Source: Pyrus communis
Taxonomy: Eukaryota > Streptophyta > Magnoliopsida > Rosales > Rosaceae
DNA: 64,000 bases
Direction: 5' to 3'
Assembly: GCF_963583255.1 (NCBI RefSeq)
Contig: NC_084817.1
Coordinates: 14,948,121 to 15,012,120 of the forward strand
Below the pieces are notes generated by a model. The model saw only the letters and a list, made by a program, of their open reading frames with translations. It made no database searches and was not told the DNA's origin. A program made the translations under genes and the position numbers. Shown one piece after another: positions 7,827 through 19,639 of the stretch (positions are counted from its first letter, which is position 1; each line of letters starts with the position of its first letter).

Positions 7827-8330
7827 TTTTTTTTTCAAAGGTGTTCAAAGATAGGGGTTGATGGAGTAAATTTTCAAAGGGTCGGAGTCGATTTTCAAGA
7901 ATGGGAATTCTTCAGAGTGTGTTTGTTGTGGTGATCGATAGCTCTATAAGAAGCCAAGGCGACGCGTCCACCAATTCAAAAAGCCGGAATTTCCGGCGTA
8001 ATTTAGGCGACGCGTTCTCGGCTTTTCAGAAGACGCGTTCAACTTTGGCAAAAGATTTCTGACAAAGCTGAAAACACGTGGAGGCCATCATCGCAACTAC
8101 ACATCTTTAGCCGACAAGCGCAAAGTTCGGCGACGCTTTCTCTGCTTTTCAGAAAACGCGTGCAGCTTTGTCAAAAGGAGCCGCATCTGCACTACCACGT
8201 GTCGTTCAGAAAGCGAAGGGGCGTCGTTCAGAAATCGAAGGGGCGCCTGCTCAGAAATCGAAGAGGCGTATTCAAAGATCGAAGAGGCGCCACTATTTCA
8301 AAAAGCCGGAATTGCGGGATCAAAACGTTT
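7827..8330 (-). promoter_or_regulatory. candidate promoter and leader of aORF copy 2
   Basis: On the minus strand, TTCTTATAGAGC (plus about 7942-7952) lies about 118 bp before the ATG. CACGTG G-boxes lie near 8087-8092 and 8192-8197. GC-rich modules containing 'cagaaatcgaag-ggcg' are repeated three to four times between about 8205 and 8290. The plant-like promoter parts suggest a separate antisense transcript. No transcript evidence is available here. Confidence 0.4.
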
Positions 8331-8667
8331 GTCGACAAGGGTAAAAAGTACCACCACTTGATATTATCTCTATATATGTCGACCTTCGTCTTTTATGGCA
8401 GGGCAAACCTGAAGAAAATGCCCAACTCTCCCTCACCTCTGAGGGCGCACTCCCAGCAAGGCCTTTCAAAATACTCAATTCTTTCTTCTTCCCCAAATAT
8501 GATACCAGATGCCTGGAGTACATATGACCCAGGAGGAAACGGCGGATTGAAGCATGTGCTGATTCATCCACCGCTTCTTCAAAGCAAAGGTATCTCATAT
8601 CATCAAGGTCAAAAGCAAAAGTATCTCATATTATGCTCTTTCCCTGTCTTTTTCTTTGTCCTTGTTC

Positions 8668-8889
8668 TTACTCGCATGGCAAAGTAAAAGAAGCAATCAG
8701 CCGGCACTTGGAGTCAATCTTCCGATCTGGAGCCAACTGCCTGGAATCTATTCCTGATTGCTTACCTAGCGTTGCTCTCGAGTAGTCATCTTCAACGGTT
8801 GATACACTTCCGGAGAAGGGACCACTTCTGCAAAGGGGAGCGAGTAAGGCAAGTGAAAATGATACATTGAAGCATGTGGAGACAAACAT
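8668..8889 (-). CDS. small conserved antisense ORF, copy 2 (73 aa, hypothetical)
   Basis: Same frame, start and stop as 1537-1758, with one visible amino-acid change (Ile for Thr). On the minus strand, a pyrimidine-rich CTTTGCAG and a TAG|GTAAGC lie inside it, resembling splice sites. It may be an exon of the antisense transcript rather than a protein gene. No domain recognised. Confidence 0.3.
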   Translation of the reverse strand: MFVSTCFNVSFSLALLAPLCRSGPFSGSVSTVEDDYSRATLGKQSGIDSRQLAPDRKIDSKCRLIASFTLPCE

Positions 8890-9241
8890 AGGCTGAGTTA
8901 TCCTCCAACCCTTTTCAATACGAATTGGAAAGATTGAACAAAGAAACAGACCAAAAGGGTAAGCTCAGACCTTCGGGGGAGACCAAAAGAACCATCCTGC
9001 TGCCCAGTTCAAGAAGTAGCACAAAGGAAAATCAACAATGGGCAGAAACCAGTTCAAGAGTAAGCCTGTGGAATCATCAAGATCAAGCCTCAATGCAATC
9101 AACAAAGAGAAGAGGGAATTTACACTCCATAACCAGATTTGCGTCCCTAAACTCTTCTCTTTGTTAATTACATTCTGCCATGTTTAGTATGTTTAGTTGT
9201 TGTTTGTGTGATTACTTATGTTTTGTGTGAATCTATGCTTA

Positions 9242-9279
9242 AAACATTGAGGACAATGTTTGATTTAAATGTGGGGGGG
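9242..9279 (+). other. palindrome plus G-tract of E1 (PPT-like motif 1)
   Basis: AAACATTGAGGACAATGTTT at 9242-9261, then seven G at 9273-9279. Same arrangement as at 2118-2157. Confidence 0.85.
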
Positions 9280-10932
9280 TAACTAATGTTGTTAATGCAA
9301 ATTCGTGGGATTTTATCACTCATAACTTCAAATGTTGTTCCTTGCTGTTTTAAGGTGTTTTTAAGTTGTTTTAGAGTGTTTTAGTATGTTTTGTTTTTAT
9401 AACTCCGAAAAGCACATAAAAATTTGAAAAATTGTTTTGAAAAGCCTAAAAAGAGTGTTTTGAGTCGTTTTTGTGAGTTTGTGTCTTAGGGTACCTTCCA
9501 ACACAATGATAAGGATTTGGTTTGTAATTGCATGACTGTTAAAAAGAGTTATAAACATAGAGAAAAGTTTGATTTACTCTTCGTTTATGCTTAGTTATGG
9601 TTATAATGTATGACTTCACATGCAATCATAAAAGAAAAATTCGTTTTTGTAACATGCTTGAAGGAAGGAACTCAAACAAACGCTACAACCCTGTGAGACT
9701 CGAGCCATTACCTTCTTTGGAGAGTTATTTTCTGTGATTCTTTGTTTTCTAAAGTTGTTGAATGATCTCATTATTCCTTGCTTGGTTGCTACTTAGAATG
9801 CAATTGTATCATGATAGAACTAAATGCTAGAACTTATATCCGTTTCATTCAAAGCATGATATTGAGTTGCATAACATATATCAAGATGAAGTTGTGTAGT
9901 TGCCACCATAGCCAAATAGCCTTACTTCCCATATTTCGTATATATTGTAAGTCTTAACACCGTTGAGCCTCGTTTAACCTATTTTTTGCTAACCATATCA
10001 CCCCTTACCTAGCCTAGATTAGGACCATCCGTACCCTTGTTCTTAAAAGATAGTGAGCATGACTTAAATGAATTCCTTTTGAGTACATTTTGCAAGAAAA
10101 TGAGTGTGGGGGAGTAAAAGTTTGTTCTTAAGTTTGTATGTTTTGAGAGTCAAAAGAAAAGAAGAAAAAAAAAAAATTTGTGAAAAACATATGAAAAAGA
10201 AAAAAAGAGAAAAGAAAGAAAGAAAAAAAAAAAAAAAAAAAAAAGAGCTTGTTCCCCCTTGTTGTTCAAAAGTTGAGTTTTCATTCAAAAGTGAATTCTA
10301 CGTTAATTCAAATGCTTTGCTCGCTATTTCTTTAAGAACCTTTGTTTTCCATATACCTTCTTTGTTAGCCAAACACCTTTAGCCCCGTTACACCCCTTTG
10401 ACTTCTATCTTGATCGTTATGTGTTCAATAATGTGGAGTTTGAAATTGATATGAGCTTATGGAATCACTGGTTCTCATTCTAAGTAGTAGCATTCCATTC
10501 ATGAGATCATATTCATGTCATTATCGTAAATCCAGAAAATGCTTTCCTTGTTATAACATATGTGAGTGTTCGTCTACATGTTTACATCAATCTTCTCACA
10601 TATAACTAGTGTAGGGTGTGTAGTCAGAAAATCTGTGTGAAAAACGAGTGCATATCATGTAAGGATTTGAGCAATTTCTCTAAGGCATGTTACTACATTC
10701 AAAACATGGTTTTAAATGCTTAATTGTGAACTAGTATATGGTGACTATGATTAAGAATGTACTTAAGTGTGAAGATGACTAAAATCTGTGGGAATGATGA
10801 TTTTTAACGTGTCATGTGCATTGGAAATCCCTAAGACGGTTGTTGGAAGGTTTAGGTTGTGTTTTACTTGTTTTGTTTCGTTTGGTTTTGTTTTGTTTTT
10901 CTTTCTGTTTTGCTCGAGGACTAGCAAAAGAT
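9280..10932 (+). other. non-coding 3' internal region of E1
   Basis: No credible gene. It has a T/G-rich stretch with GTTTT steps (about 9345-9480), a second PPT-like AGTGTGGGGG at about 10103-10112, and a purine-only-like A/G tract at about 10153-10245. Conserved unique sequence then leads to the PPT. The same order is found, inverted, at 17051-18699 and at 62875-64000. Confidence 0.8.
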
Positions 10933-10947
10933 AAGTGTGGGGGTATT
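10933..10947 (+). promoter_or_regulatory. polypurine tract of E1
   Basis: AAGTGTGGGGGTATT directly before the 3' LTR. Equivalent sites stand at 21043-21057, 56078-56092 and, inverted, 17036-17050. It is the expected plus-strand primer site. Confidence 0.85.
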
Positions 10948-13634
10948 TGATAGGAGCATATTCATGCGACTTAAATGGCTTGTTCTCGTGCATTTACGTT
11001 ATGTTTCTCTAGTTATTTTAGTCCTTTATGCTTCTTTTGTGTGTTTTCAGGTTCTAAGGGCAAGGTATGCAAAAGGATGCCTTTTGGAGCCTTTTGGAGC
11101 AAATTAGAGATTGGAATGGATATCATATGCTTGGAGCCAAGAGGATGGACGAAATTAAAGACTTGAAGTAGGAAAGTTAAATCCTAAAAGACCTCATGTT
11201 TAAGCATCATTGAAGACTCCTACGCATTTTAGAACACAAAAACAACATTCCTTGCAACCTTAGGACATTGTCGTGTGTTTCCTTGTGTCTCCCTTCCTTG
11301 CCATGCAAGGAAGGGCTTTGTTCCCTATTTTAAACACTTAAAGCATTCATTTATCATATCATTCACTTATTATAAGCATTCACTTATCATATCATTCACT
11401 TATCAAACCATTCACTTATCACTTCCATTCACTTATCACTTATCACTTCCATTCACTTATCACTCACCACATATCATTCATTTATCACTTAACATATCAT
11501 TCATTTATCACTTAACATATCATACACTTATCATAATCATTCACTTATACACTTATCATAATCATTCACTTATTCTTTCATCATTCAACCACCAATTCAA
11601 CACATGCATTTCAAACCTTTCAACACCCTTTAATCATCTCCCTTTAAGTTATGATTTTATTTCCTAACCCTACATGCATTATTTATTAGCATCTTCACTT
11701 GCATTCACACACACTTCACACAAACAAACAACTCAAAACCGTGAGCTCCCATTCCCTTATGCCATTTTCAGATTTCCACCCACTAACCTAGTCATCAACA
11801 CATGCATTCCCTTCACATTCACCCACATGCACTCCCACTCTTTAATCATATGCACTCCCATCATAATTCCACCACCAATTCAGCCACAAAACATTATCAT
11901 TGCACCACATTCAACCACTCCACATCCCTCACCAAGAAACCATTCAACACACACATGCATCCTGAAATTCTTTGCCATGCAATCACATGCATTTCCCTTG
12001 ACATTTTCAGCCATCACACTTCATCATTACACCACCATTCACTCTTTAACCCACACACACTTCACACAAACAACATTCACATGCATTCACATGCATTTCC
12101 AACACAAAACACACTCAAAACCGTGGCCACCTTTGCATTTCAGGATTCCCATTTGCATTTTCAGATTTCCAGCTTTCCCTTTTATTTTCCAGCTTTCATT
12201 CTTCATCATTGCAGCCATTCCACATGCAATTCTCCATCATTCCTCCACACAAACACCTTAAACAAATAGCCATATACATCTCCACTCCTCCTATAAATAC
12301 CCTTGCATTCCCATCATTCAAAACATCTCATTCACAACACAACACCCCTCAAACACTCCCATTCTTTCCTTAGCCGTGAGTCCCCCCTCCCTACTAATCC
12401 AAACACCAACCATCTTTCCATTTCCATCACTCCTCACTCCATTCCACACTTCCATTCCCCCAAACCAACTATCCTTAGACCTTATGCTACAACAACGAGG
12501 AAGAGAAGAGGACCTAAACGTTCATACAATTCAAGTTTGAGTTGTTGGAATGTTTAGGTGATTCTTTGATTTCAATGTTTCATTTTAATTCTCTTTGTTT
12601 TGTACGTATAAGGAATGGAAGAGAAGAGTGCCTAAACGTTCATACAATTCAAGTTTGAGTTGTTGGAATGTTTAGGTGTTTCTTTGATTTCAATGTTATG
12701 AAGAACTAATCCCCCTTTAGCTAGGGGGTAATTCGAAATAAATGTTTATGCTTGCATTTTGATTTGATTACTTCTAATTGCGTTTCATAAGTTGTGAATT
12801 CAATTTGTTTAACTATTTGATTGATAACCTATTTATGTATGTTTATTGAGAGTGCGCGCTTAATTTTCATGCATAAATATGACGCTAGAATATAAGTGAA
12901 TTTCACCTAATCGTTATGAACTTATATTCACAAGTAGTGGAGGTTGCTTATAAACAATCGCGTTAAACGAATTCTTGGCATAAGTTTCATGCGTATTCCA
13001 TAGTAACGAATGCCTCGTCAACATTTATAGTTTTCATAATGCTTAATGATCTTTGATTGTATCTTTATTGTGCTTTTCACGTAAAGGACTTTTGGAGAAT
13101 GTGGTGAATTGCGTTGCGCTAACCCATCCAATTCATTAACTTAAGGAGAACTTGACGGTTAATTTAAGCGGACCTAATTAACCCGGGGCGTTGAGTTTCA
13201 TAATTTATCGAAAGACCAACTGAGAATCAATCTTGTATGCAAGTGTAACATGTATGGAGATGAACCCCTTAGCTAGCATTCATCCATAAATTTCATATTT
13301 ACATTCTGTCTAGTTTATTAACTTGTTTTGTTATTTCAATTTTCGTAAAAACCTCAATCCCCCTTTTGCTTTAATGTTCATTTTAGTTAGAATTCAATTT
13401 AGTTTGTGTTTTTAAAGCATTTTGAGTTTTTGGTTTGTCTTAGTGTTTTAAACTTTAATTTTGCATTCTTTGAGTCTAGTTTAGTGTTTTAAACTTTATT
13501 TTACGTTTTTGAGTCAGTTTCCAAGAGATTTGCAAGCCCTCCTAATCCCCGGTCTAGAACGATCCCTCACTTATCCATTCTACTACAATTGTCAAACGAG
13601 GGTTTAATTTGTGTGTTTAATTATTTTCGCATCA
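10948..13634 (+). repeat. 3' LTR of E1
   Basis: Same length as the 5' LTR (offset 8071), with three substitutions seen by eye. The TATA box is at 12292-12299, hairpins at 12513-12558 and 12631-12676, and AATAAA at 12737-12742. It ends CGCATCA and is followed by the TSD ACCAC. Confidence 0.93.
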
Positions 13635-13639
13635 ACCAC

Positions 13640-14530
13640 ATCACCCCTTACCTAGCCTAGAGTAGGACTTTCCTATACCCCTGTTCTTGAAGTATAGTGA
13701 GCATGACTTAAATGAATTCCTTTTGATTAATATGTTGCAGAAAATAAGTGTGGGGGAAGGGATTTTTGTGTGTATGTATGTGCCTAAGTCTTAAAGGAGG
13801 CACGGAAAAAAAAAGAAAAAAAAATGTGAGAAAAAGAAGAAGAAAAGAAAGAAAAAGAGTGAAAATAAGTGAGAATGGACTCACAAGTGTGATTGTTGAA
13901 GAAAGGGCCCAAAAAGTTTGAATATGGCCCTAAGTTTTGTGTGACTTCCCCTTGGGTGTTCAAAGTTGACTTCTGCGTTCTAAAAGGAATTCTAAGTGCC
14001 TAATTCAATACTTTGCTCACTATTGCTTAAAGAACGTTTGTTTTCCCTATCCTTTCTTTGTTAGCCAAACACCTTTAGCCCCGTTTCAACCCTTATGCTT
14101 CTATCTTGATCGTTATGTGTTCAATATGTGGAGTTTGGAATTGATATGAGCTTATGGAATCACTGGTTCTCATTCTAAGTAGTAGCATTCCATTCATGAG
14201 ATCATATTCATGTCATTATCGTAAATCCAGAAAATGCTTTCTTTGTTATAACATATGTGAGATACTAGTCTTTCATGTTTACATCAATCTCTCACATATA
14301 ACTAGTGTAGGGTGTGTAGTCAGAAAATCTATGTGAAAATAAAGTGCATTCTAGTAAGGAATTGAGGAAATTCTCTAAGGCATGTTACTACATTCGAAAT
14401 GGTTTTAAATGCTTAAATGTGAACTAGTATGTGGTGACTATGATTAAGAATGTACTTAAGTGTAAAGATGGCTAAAATCTGTGGGAATAATGATTTTTAA
14501 CTTGTCATGAGCATTGGAAATCCGTGAGAC
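13640..14530 (+). mobile_element. H1, right part: 3' internal region
   Basis: Continues H1 after the E1 insertion. It holds a PPT-like AAATAAGTGTGGGGG at about 13742-13756, a purine-rich tract at about 13803-13868, and sequence similar to E1 from about 10008 on. It is cut off at 14530, shortly before its own PPT, by the minus-strand LTR at 14531. No gene here. Confidence 0.8.
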
Positions 14531-17035
14531 TGATGCGTGATTTATACGCACACAAACTAAACCCTATTTGTGACAATTGTAGTAATGATGTAAGTAGGGA
14601 TCGTTCTAACCGGGGATTAACTAGGGATGCTAAATACTTGACTCAAATAAATAAAACTAACTTTTAAAACACTAAGACAAACTAAAAGACTCAAAACAAG
14701 TTTAAAAGACTCCGAATACTCAAAAACATAAAATAAGACAAATCAAATGAATAAGACTCAACGAAATATGGGGGAAATGTGTTTGGACGATATTAAATTA
14801 AAAAGACAGAATATAATTAAAGGCAAAATGTAAATATGAATGTGATGAAAATATGGATGATGGAATAGCCAAGGGGTTCTTCTCCACACATGTTACACTT
14901 GCATACAAAAATGATTCTCAGTTGGTCTTTCGATAAGTTGTGAAACTCAATGCTCCAAGTTAATTAGGTCCGCTTAGATTAACTTTCAGATTTCCCTAAA
15001 TTCGTTGGATTGAATGGAATACGCATTACAACCAAATTATTCTTAATCAAAGTCCCTAACTATGGAATACGCATGATAGAGACATTCAACAAAGATCATT
15101 AAGTTCAATGAAAATTATAAGTGTTGACGAGGCATTCGTTACTATGGAATACGCATGAAACTTATGCCAAGAATTCGTTTAACGCGATTGTTTATAAGCA
15201 ACCTCCACTACTTGTGAATATAAGTTCGTAACGTTTAGGTGAAACTCACTTATATTCTAGCGTCATATTCATGCATGAAAATTAAGCTTGCAATCTCAAT
15301 GAACATACATAAATAAGTTATCAATCAAACAGTTAAACGAATTGAATCCACAACTTATGAAATTCCAACCAAAAGTAATCAATTCATATTGCAAATATAA
15401 ACATAGTTTCGAATCACCCCCTAGCTAAAGGGGGGTTTAGTTCCTCATAACCTTGAAATCAAAGAAACAACTAAACATTCCAACAACTCAAACTTGAATT
15501 GTATGAACGTTTAGGCACTCTTCTCTTCCATTACAAAACAAAGAAAATTGAATTCAAACATCGAAATCAAAGAAACACCTAAACATTCCAACAACTCAAA
15601 CTTGAATTGTATGAACGTTTAAGCACTCTTCTCTTCCTCGTTGTTGTGGCACAAGGTCTAAGGTGAGCTTTGGGGATTATGTGAAGTGTTTTGGAGGGAT
15701 GGGAAGTGGTTGGATAGTGGCTGAAATGGAGGATAAAAACTGCACAGATTGGAAGGGAATTTGCGGCACAAGGGTTGTGTTTGTGTTGTGTGAAGTGTAT
15801 GAAATGAGATGAATCCCAATGTGGCTGCAATGCATGCTTATTTATAGGTAAATGAGAGGGAACATGACAGCTAGGAATAGGTGGAAATGTGGCTGCAATT
15901 TTGGTGAATGATTATGATTGAATGCATGTGAATGTGGCTAGGTTGGAAAGCTGGAATTGCATGTGGAGTGTGCTGAAAATGGGATGGGAAAGCCACGGCA
16001 ATGAAGGGAGATTGATGATGAATTATGAAGAGTGAATGCATGTAGGGTTGATATGTTTGAATTATGATGAATGCATGTGAATTAATGATTAAAGATTTAG
16101 GGTATACATGTGGAATTTCAAGGGAGAAAGCTGGAACAAAGGTGGGTTATGCACGGCAAGGTGTTGTTGTTGAATGATTATGGATGAATGGTTTAATTAA
16201 TGAAAGAATCAAGGGTGCATGTTTGAATGATTAAAGGGACATGTGGGGGTGGAAATGATGAAGGAAATGGTGGCTGCAATGATGAAGAAAAGCTGGAAAT
16301 GTTAGGGGGGATGCACGGCATTGGGTGTATATTTGTGCTGAAAATGAATTAAAGGGTGCATGTGGTTACAATGTTGTGCAATTATGGAGGAATAAGGGCA
16401 TGTGGTTGATTTGTGGTGAAATGATGAAGTGGGAAGGTGGAAATGCAAAGGGGAAATGCTGAAATGAAAGGGAAGTGCTCGGCAAAGGTGAATGTTTGGT
16501 GCTTGAAATGCATGTGAATGCATGTGAGTGCATGTGTGTGTAAATGGGTGAAAATGTGGGTTAAAGTGATGCATGGCTAGGAAATGTGAGTGAATGATGT
16601 GCATGTGTGTGAATGCATGTGGAATAAAGAAGAGTATGGAAGTGAATAAATCATAATATGGCTAGTTTAAAGGGCTAGGGTTTAAGTACATAGAATGGGC
16701 CTAAAATAGGTTGGTATGCATGGCATAGAATGTTTGATTTGGGCTAGAGGTTTTCCATGGCTCAAAAGATTTGTTTCATTGGGCTAGGCCCTTTGTTTTA
16801 TGTCCCCAAAGAGCATACAAGGCTTCAATTTCGTCCATCCTCTTTGCTCCATGATTAAGCTATCCAATCCATGCCCAAAAGTGCCCCAAATAGCCTCAAA
16901 ATGCACTTTCTTGCTCCCTAAGCCCTTAGAACCTGAAAACACACAAAAGAAGCATAAAGGACTAAAATAACTAGAGAAACATAACGTAAATGCACAAGAA
17001 CAAGCCATTTAAGTCGCATGAATATGCTCCTATCA
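14531..17035 (-). repeat. 3' LTR of E4
   Basis: 2,505 bp, TGATGCGTGA...CTCCTATCA on the plus strand, the inverse of TGATAGGAG...CGCATCA. It has two hairpin copies (15470-15515, 15578-15623), inverted TATA-like 'ttatttata' near 15839-15846, and a U3 rich in TGCATG/CATGCA (about 15890-16620). Its last 418 bp resemble the end of LTR M11 (58940-59357). Confidence 0.9.
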
Positions 17036-17050
17036 AACTCCCCCACACTT
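17036..17050 (-). promoter_or_regulatory. polypurine tract of E4
   Basis: AACTCCCCCACACTT on the plus strand, the inverse of AAGTGTGGGGGAGTT, immediately internal to the 3' LTR. Confidence 0.85.
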
Positions 17051-18699
17051 ATCTTTTGCTAGTCCTCGAGCAAAACAGAATAAAAACAAATAAACAAAAA
17101 CGACTCAAAACACGTAAAACACAACCTAAACCTTCCAACAACCGTCTTAGGGATTTCCAATGCACATGACATGTTAAAAATCATCATTCTCACAGATTTT
17201 AGTCATCTTCACACTTAATTACATTCTTAATCACAGTCACCACATACTATTTCACAATTAAGTATTTAAAACCATGTTTTGAATGTAGTAACATGCCTTA
17301 GAGAATTTGCTCAATTCCTTACAAGATATGCACTCGATTTTCACTCAGAATTTCTAACTACACACCCTAATCTAGTCATATGTGAGAAGATTGATGTAAC
17401 ATGAAAACGAACACTCACATATATGTATCACAAAGAACGCAATTTCTGGAGTTAATGAGCATGTTTAGATATGATCTCATGAATGGAATGCTACTACTTA
17501 GACGCGAGAACCAGTGACACCATATGCTCATACCAAGTTCAAACTCCACAAATTGAAATACACAACACTCAAGATAGAAGTCAAGGGTTGTAACGGGGCT
17601 TGGGGTATGTGGATAACAAAGAAGGGATATGGAAAACAAAGGTTCTTAAAGAAATAGTGAGCAAAGCATTTGAATCAACTTAGAATTCACTTTTGAATGA
17701 AAACTCAACTTTTGAACAAAAAGGGAGAATTTAGACAATTTACGCCCATAATTGGTGTTTTAGAACCTTTCTTCAATCACTTATTCTTTCATAGTTTTTT
17801 TTTTTTTTTTTTTTTTTTTTTCTTTTCTTTTGAATCTCAAAACATAAACACTTAAACATTCTCCCCCCCACACTTATTTTCTTTCATAATGTAACTCAAA
17901 AGGAATTCAATTAAGTCATGCTCACTATCTTTTAAGAACAAGGGTGGGGATTGTCCTAAACTAGGCTAGGTGTGGAAAATGTGGGTAAACAAAGAATAAA
18001 GGCTAAACAAGGATCAACGGGGTTAAAACTTACAACATATACGAAGTATGGGAAGTAAGGCTATTTGGCTATGGTGGTGGTCACTACACAACTTCTTCTT
18101 GAATATGTGTTATGCAAATCAATAACATGCTTTGAATGAAATGGGCATGAGTTCTAGCATTTGGAACTATATGATGAAACGCCTTCTAAGTAGTAACCAA
18201 GCAAAGAATAATGAGATCATGCAACGACTTTAGAAAACAAGAAATCACAGATTATACTCTCCAAAGAACGTTATAGGCTCAAGTCTCTCAGGGTTGTAGC
18301 GTTTGTTTGAGTTCCTTCCTTCAAGCATGTTACAAAAACGAATTTTTTATGATTGCATGTGAAGTCATACATTATAACCATAACCAAGCATTTACCAAGA
18401 GTAAATCAACTTTTCTCTATGTTTATAACTCTTTTTAACCGTCATGCAATTACAAACCAAATCCTTATCATTGTGTTGGAAGGTACCCTAAGACACAAAC
18501 ACACAAAAACGACTCAAAACACTCTTTTTAGGCTTTTCAAAACATTTTTTTCAAATTTTTATGTGATTTTCGGAGTTATAAAAACAAAACATACTAAAAC
18601 ACTCTAAAACAACTTAAAAACACCTTAAAACAGCAAGGAACAACATTTGAAGTTATGGGTGATAAAATCTCACGAATTTGCATCAAATATACTTAGTTA
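17051..18699 (-). other. non-coding 3' internal region of E4
   Basis: Inverse of the E1 3' region: PPT-like motif 2 near 17863-17876 (CTCCCCCCCACACTT) and a long T-tract (about 17796-17821). The first 330 bp (17036-17370) form an inverted repeat with 20739-21057. No gene. Confidence 0.8.
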
Positions 18700-18744
18700 C
18701 CCCCCCCCCCCCCACACTTAAATCAAACATTGTCCTCAATGTTT
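18700..18744 (-). other. palindrome plus C14/G14 tract of E4
   Basis: A run of 14 C at 18700-18713, then AAACATTGTCCTCAATGTTT at 18725-18744. This is the minus-strand copy of the conserved motif. Confidence 0.85.
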
Positions 18745-19084
18745 TAAGCATAGATTCACCCAAAACATAAGTAAACACACAGAAAGCACTTAAACATACT
18801 AAACATGGCAAAATGTAATAAACAAAGAGAAGAGTTTAGGGACGCAAATCTGGTTATGGAGTGTAAATTCCATCTTCTCTTTGTTGATTGCATTGAGTCT
18901 TGATCTTGATGATTCCACAGGCTTACTCTCGAACTGGTTGCCGCCCATCATTGATTTTCCTTTGTGCTACTGGGCTGGAGGATTCTTCTGGTCTTCCCCG
19001 AAGGTCTGAGCTTACCCCTTTGGTCTGTTTCTTTGTTCAATCTTTCCAATTCGTAATGAAAAGGGTTGGAGGATAACTCAGCCT

Positions 19085-19306
19085 ATGTTTGTCTCCACAT
19101 GCTTCAATGTATCATTTTCACTTGCCTTACTCGCTCCTCTTTGCAGAAGTGGTCCCTTCTCCGGAAGTGTATCAACCGTTGAAGATGACTACTCGAGAGC
19201 AACGCTAGGTAAGCAATCAGGAATAGATTCCAGGCAGTTGGCTCCAGAACGGAAGACTGACTCCAAGTGCCGGCTGATTGCTTCTTTTACTTTGCCATGC
19301 GAGTAA
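19085..19306 (+). CDS. small conserved antisense ORF, copy 3 (73 aa, hypothetical)
   Basis: Same frame as 1537-1758 and 8668-8889. Inside it, a pyrimidine run ends in TTTGCAG at 19146 and TAG|GTAAGC begins at 19209. They would bound a 62-nt exon (19147-19208) of a transcript running toward the aORF. Coding function is unproven. Confidence 0.3.
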   Translation: MFVSTCFNVSFSLALLAPLCRSGPFSGSVSTVEDDYSRATLGKQSGIDSRQLAPERKTDSKCRLIASFTLPCE

Positions 19307-19639
19307 GAACAAGGACAAAGAAAAAGACAGGGAAAGAGCATGATATGAGATACTTTTGCTTTTGACCTTGATGATATGAGATACCTTTGCTTTTGAAGAA
19401 GCGGTGAATGAATCAGCACATGTATTTGTTGTGTTGTTTCCTCCTGGGTCATCTGTACTCCAGACATCTGGTATCATCTTTGGGGAAGAAGAAAGAATTG
19501 AGTATTTCGAAAGGCTTTGCGGGGAGTGCACCCTCAGAGGTGAGGGAGAGTTGGGCATTTTCTTCAGGTTTGCCCTGCCATAAAAGACGAAGGTCGACAT
19601 ATATAGAGATAATAGCAAGTGGTGGTACTTTTTACCTTT

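Larger units (their letters stand above)
2877..13634 (+). mobile_element. E1: complete, young, non-autonomous Ty3/gypsy (Athila-like) element
   Basis: A 10,758-bp element with two 2,687-bp LTRs (2877-5563 and 10948-13634), a tRNA-Asp type PBS, a PPT, and TSD ACCAC on both sides (2872-2876, 13635-13639). Reading the LTR pair side by side I found only three substitutions: near 3116/11187, near 3627/11698 and near 5009/13080. The insertion is therefore very recent, of the order of tens of thousands of years at commonly used plant LTR rates. The internal part holds a gag/pol-derived fusion ORF, a poly-A tract, the antisense cassette and a long 3' region. No protease, RT, RNase H or integrase is present, so its movement needed enzymes from another element. 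It interrupts H1, a relative of the same non-autonomous type. Confidence 0.92.

Noticed and set aside
10104..10382. Lys- or Phe-rich ORFs over the purine tracts (also 37051-37239, 55081-55440, 63754-63951)
   Set aside because: Translations of A/G-rich low-complexity DNA in the 3' region; both strands are open for the same trivial reason.
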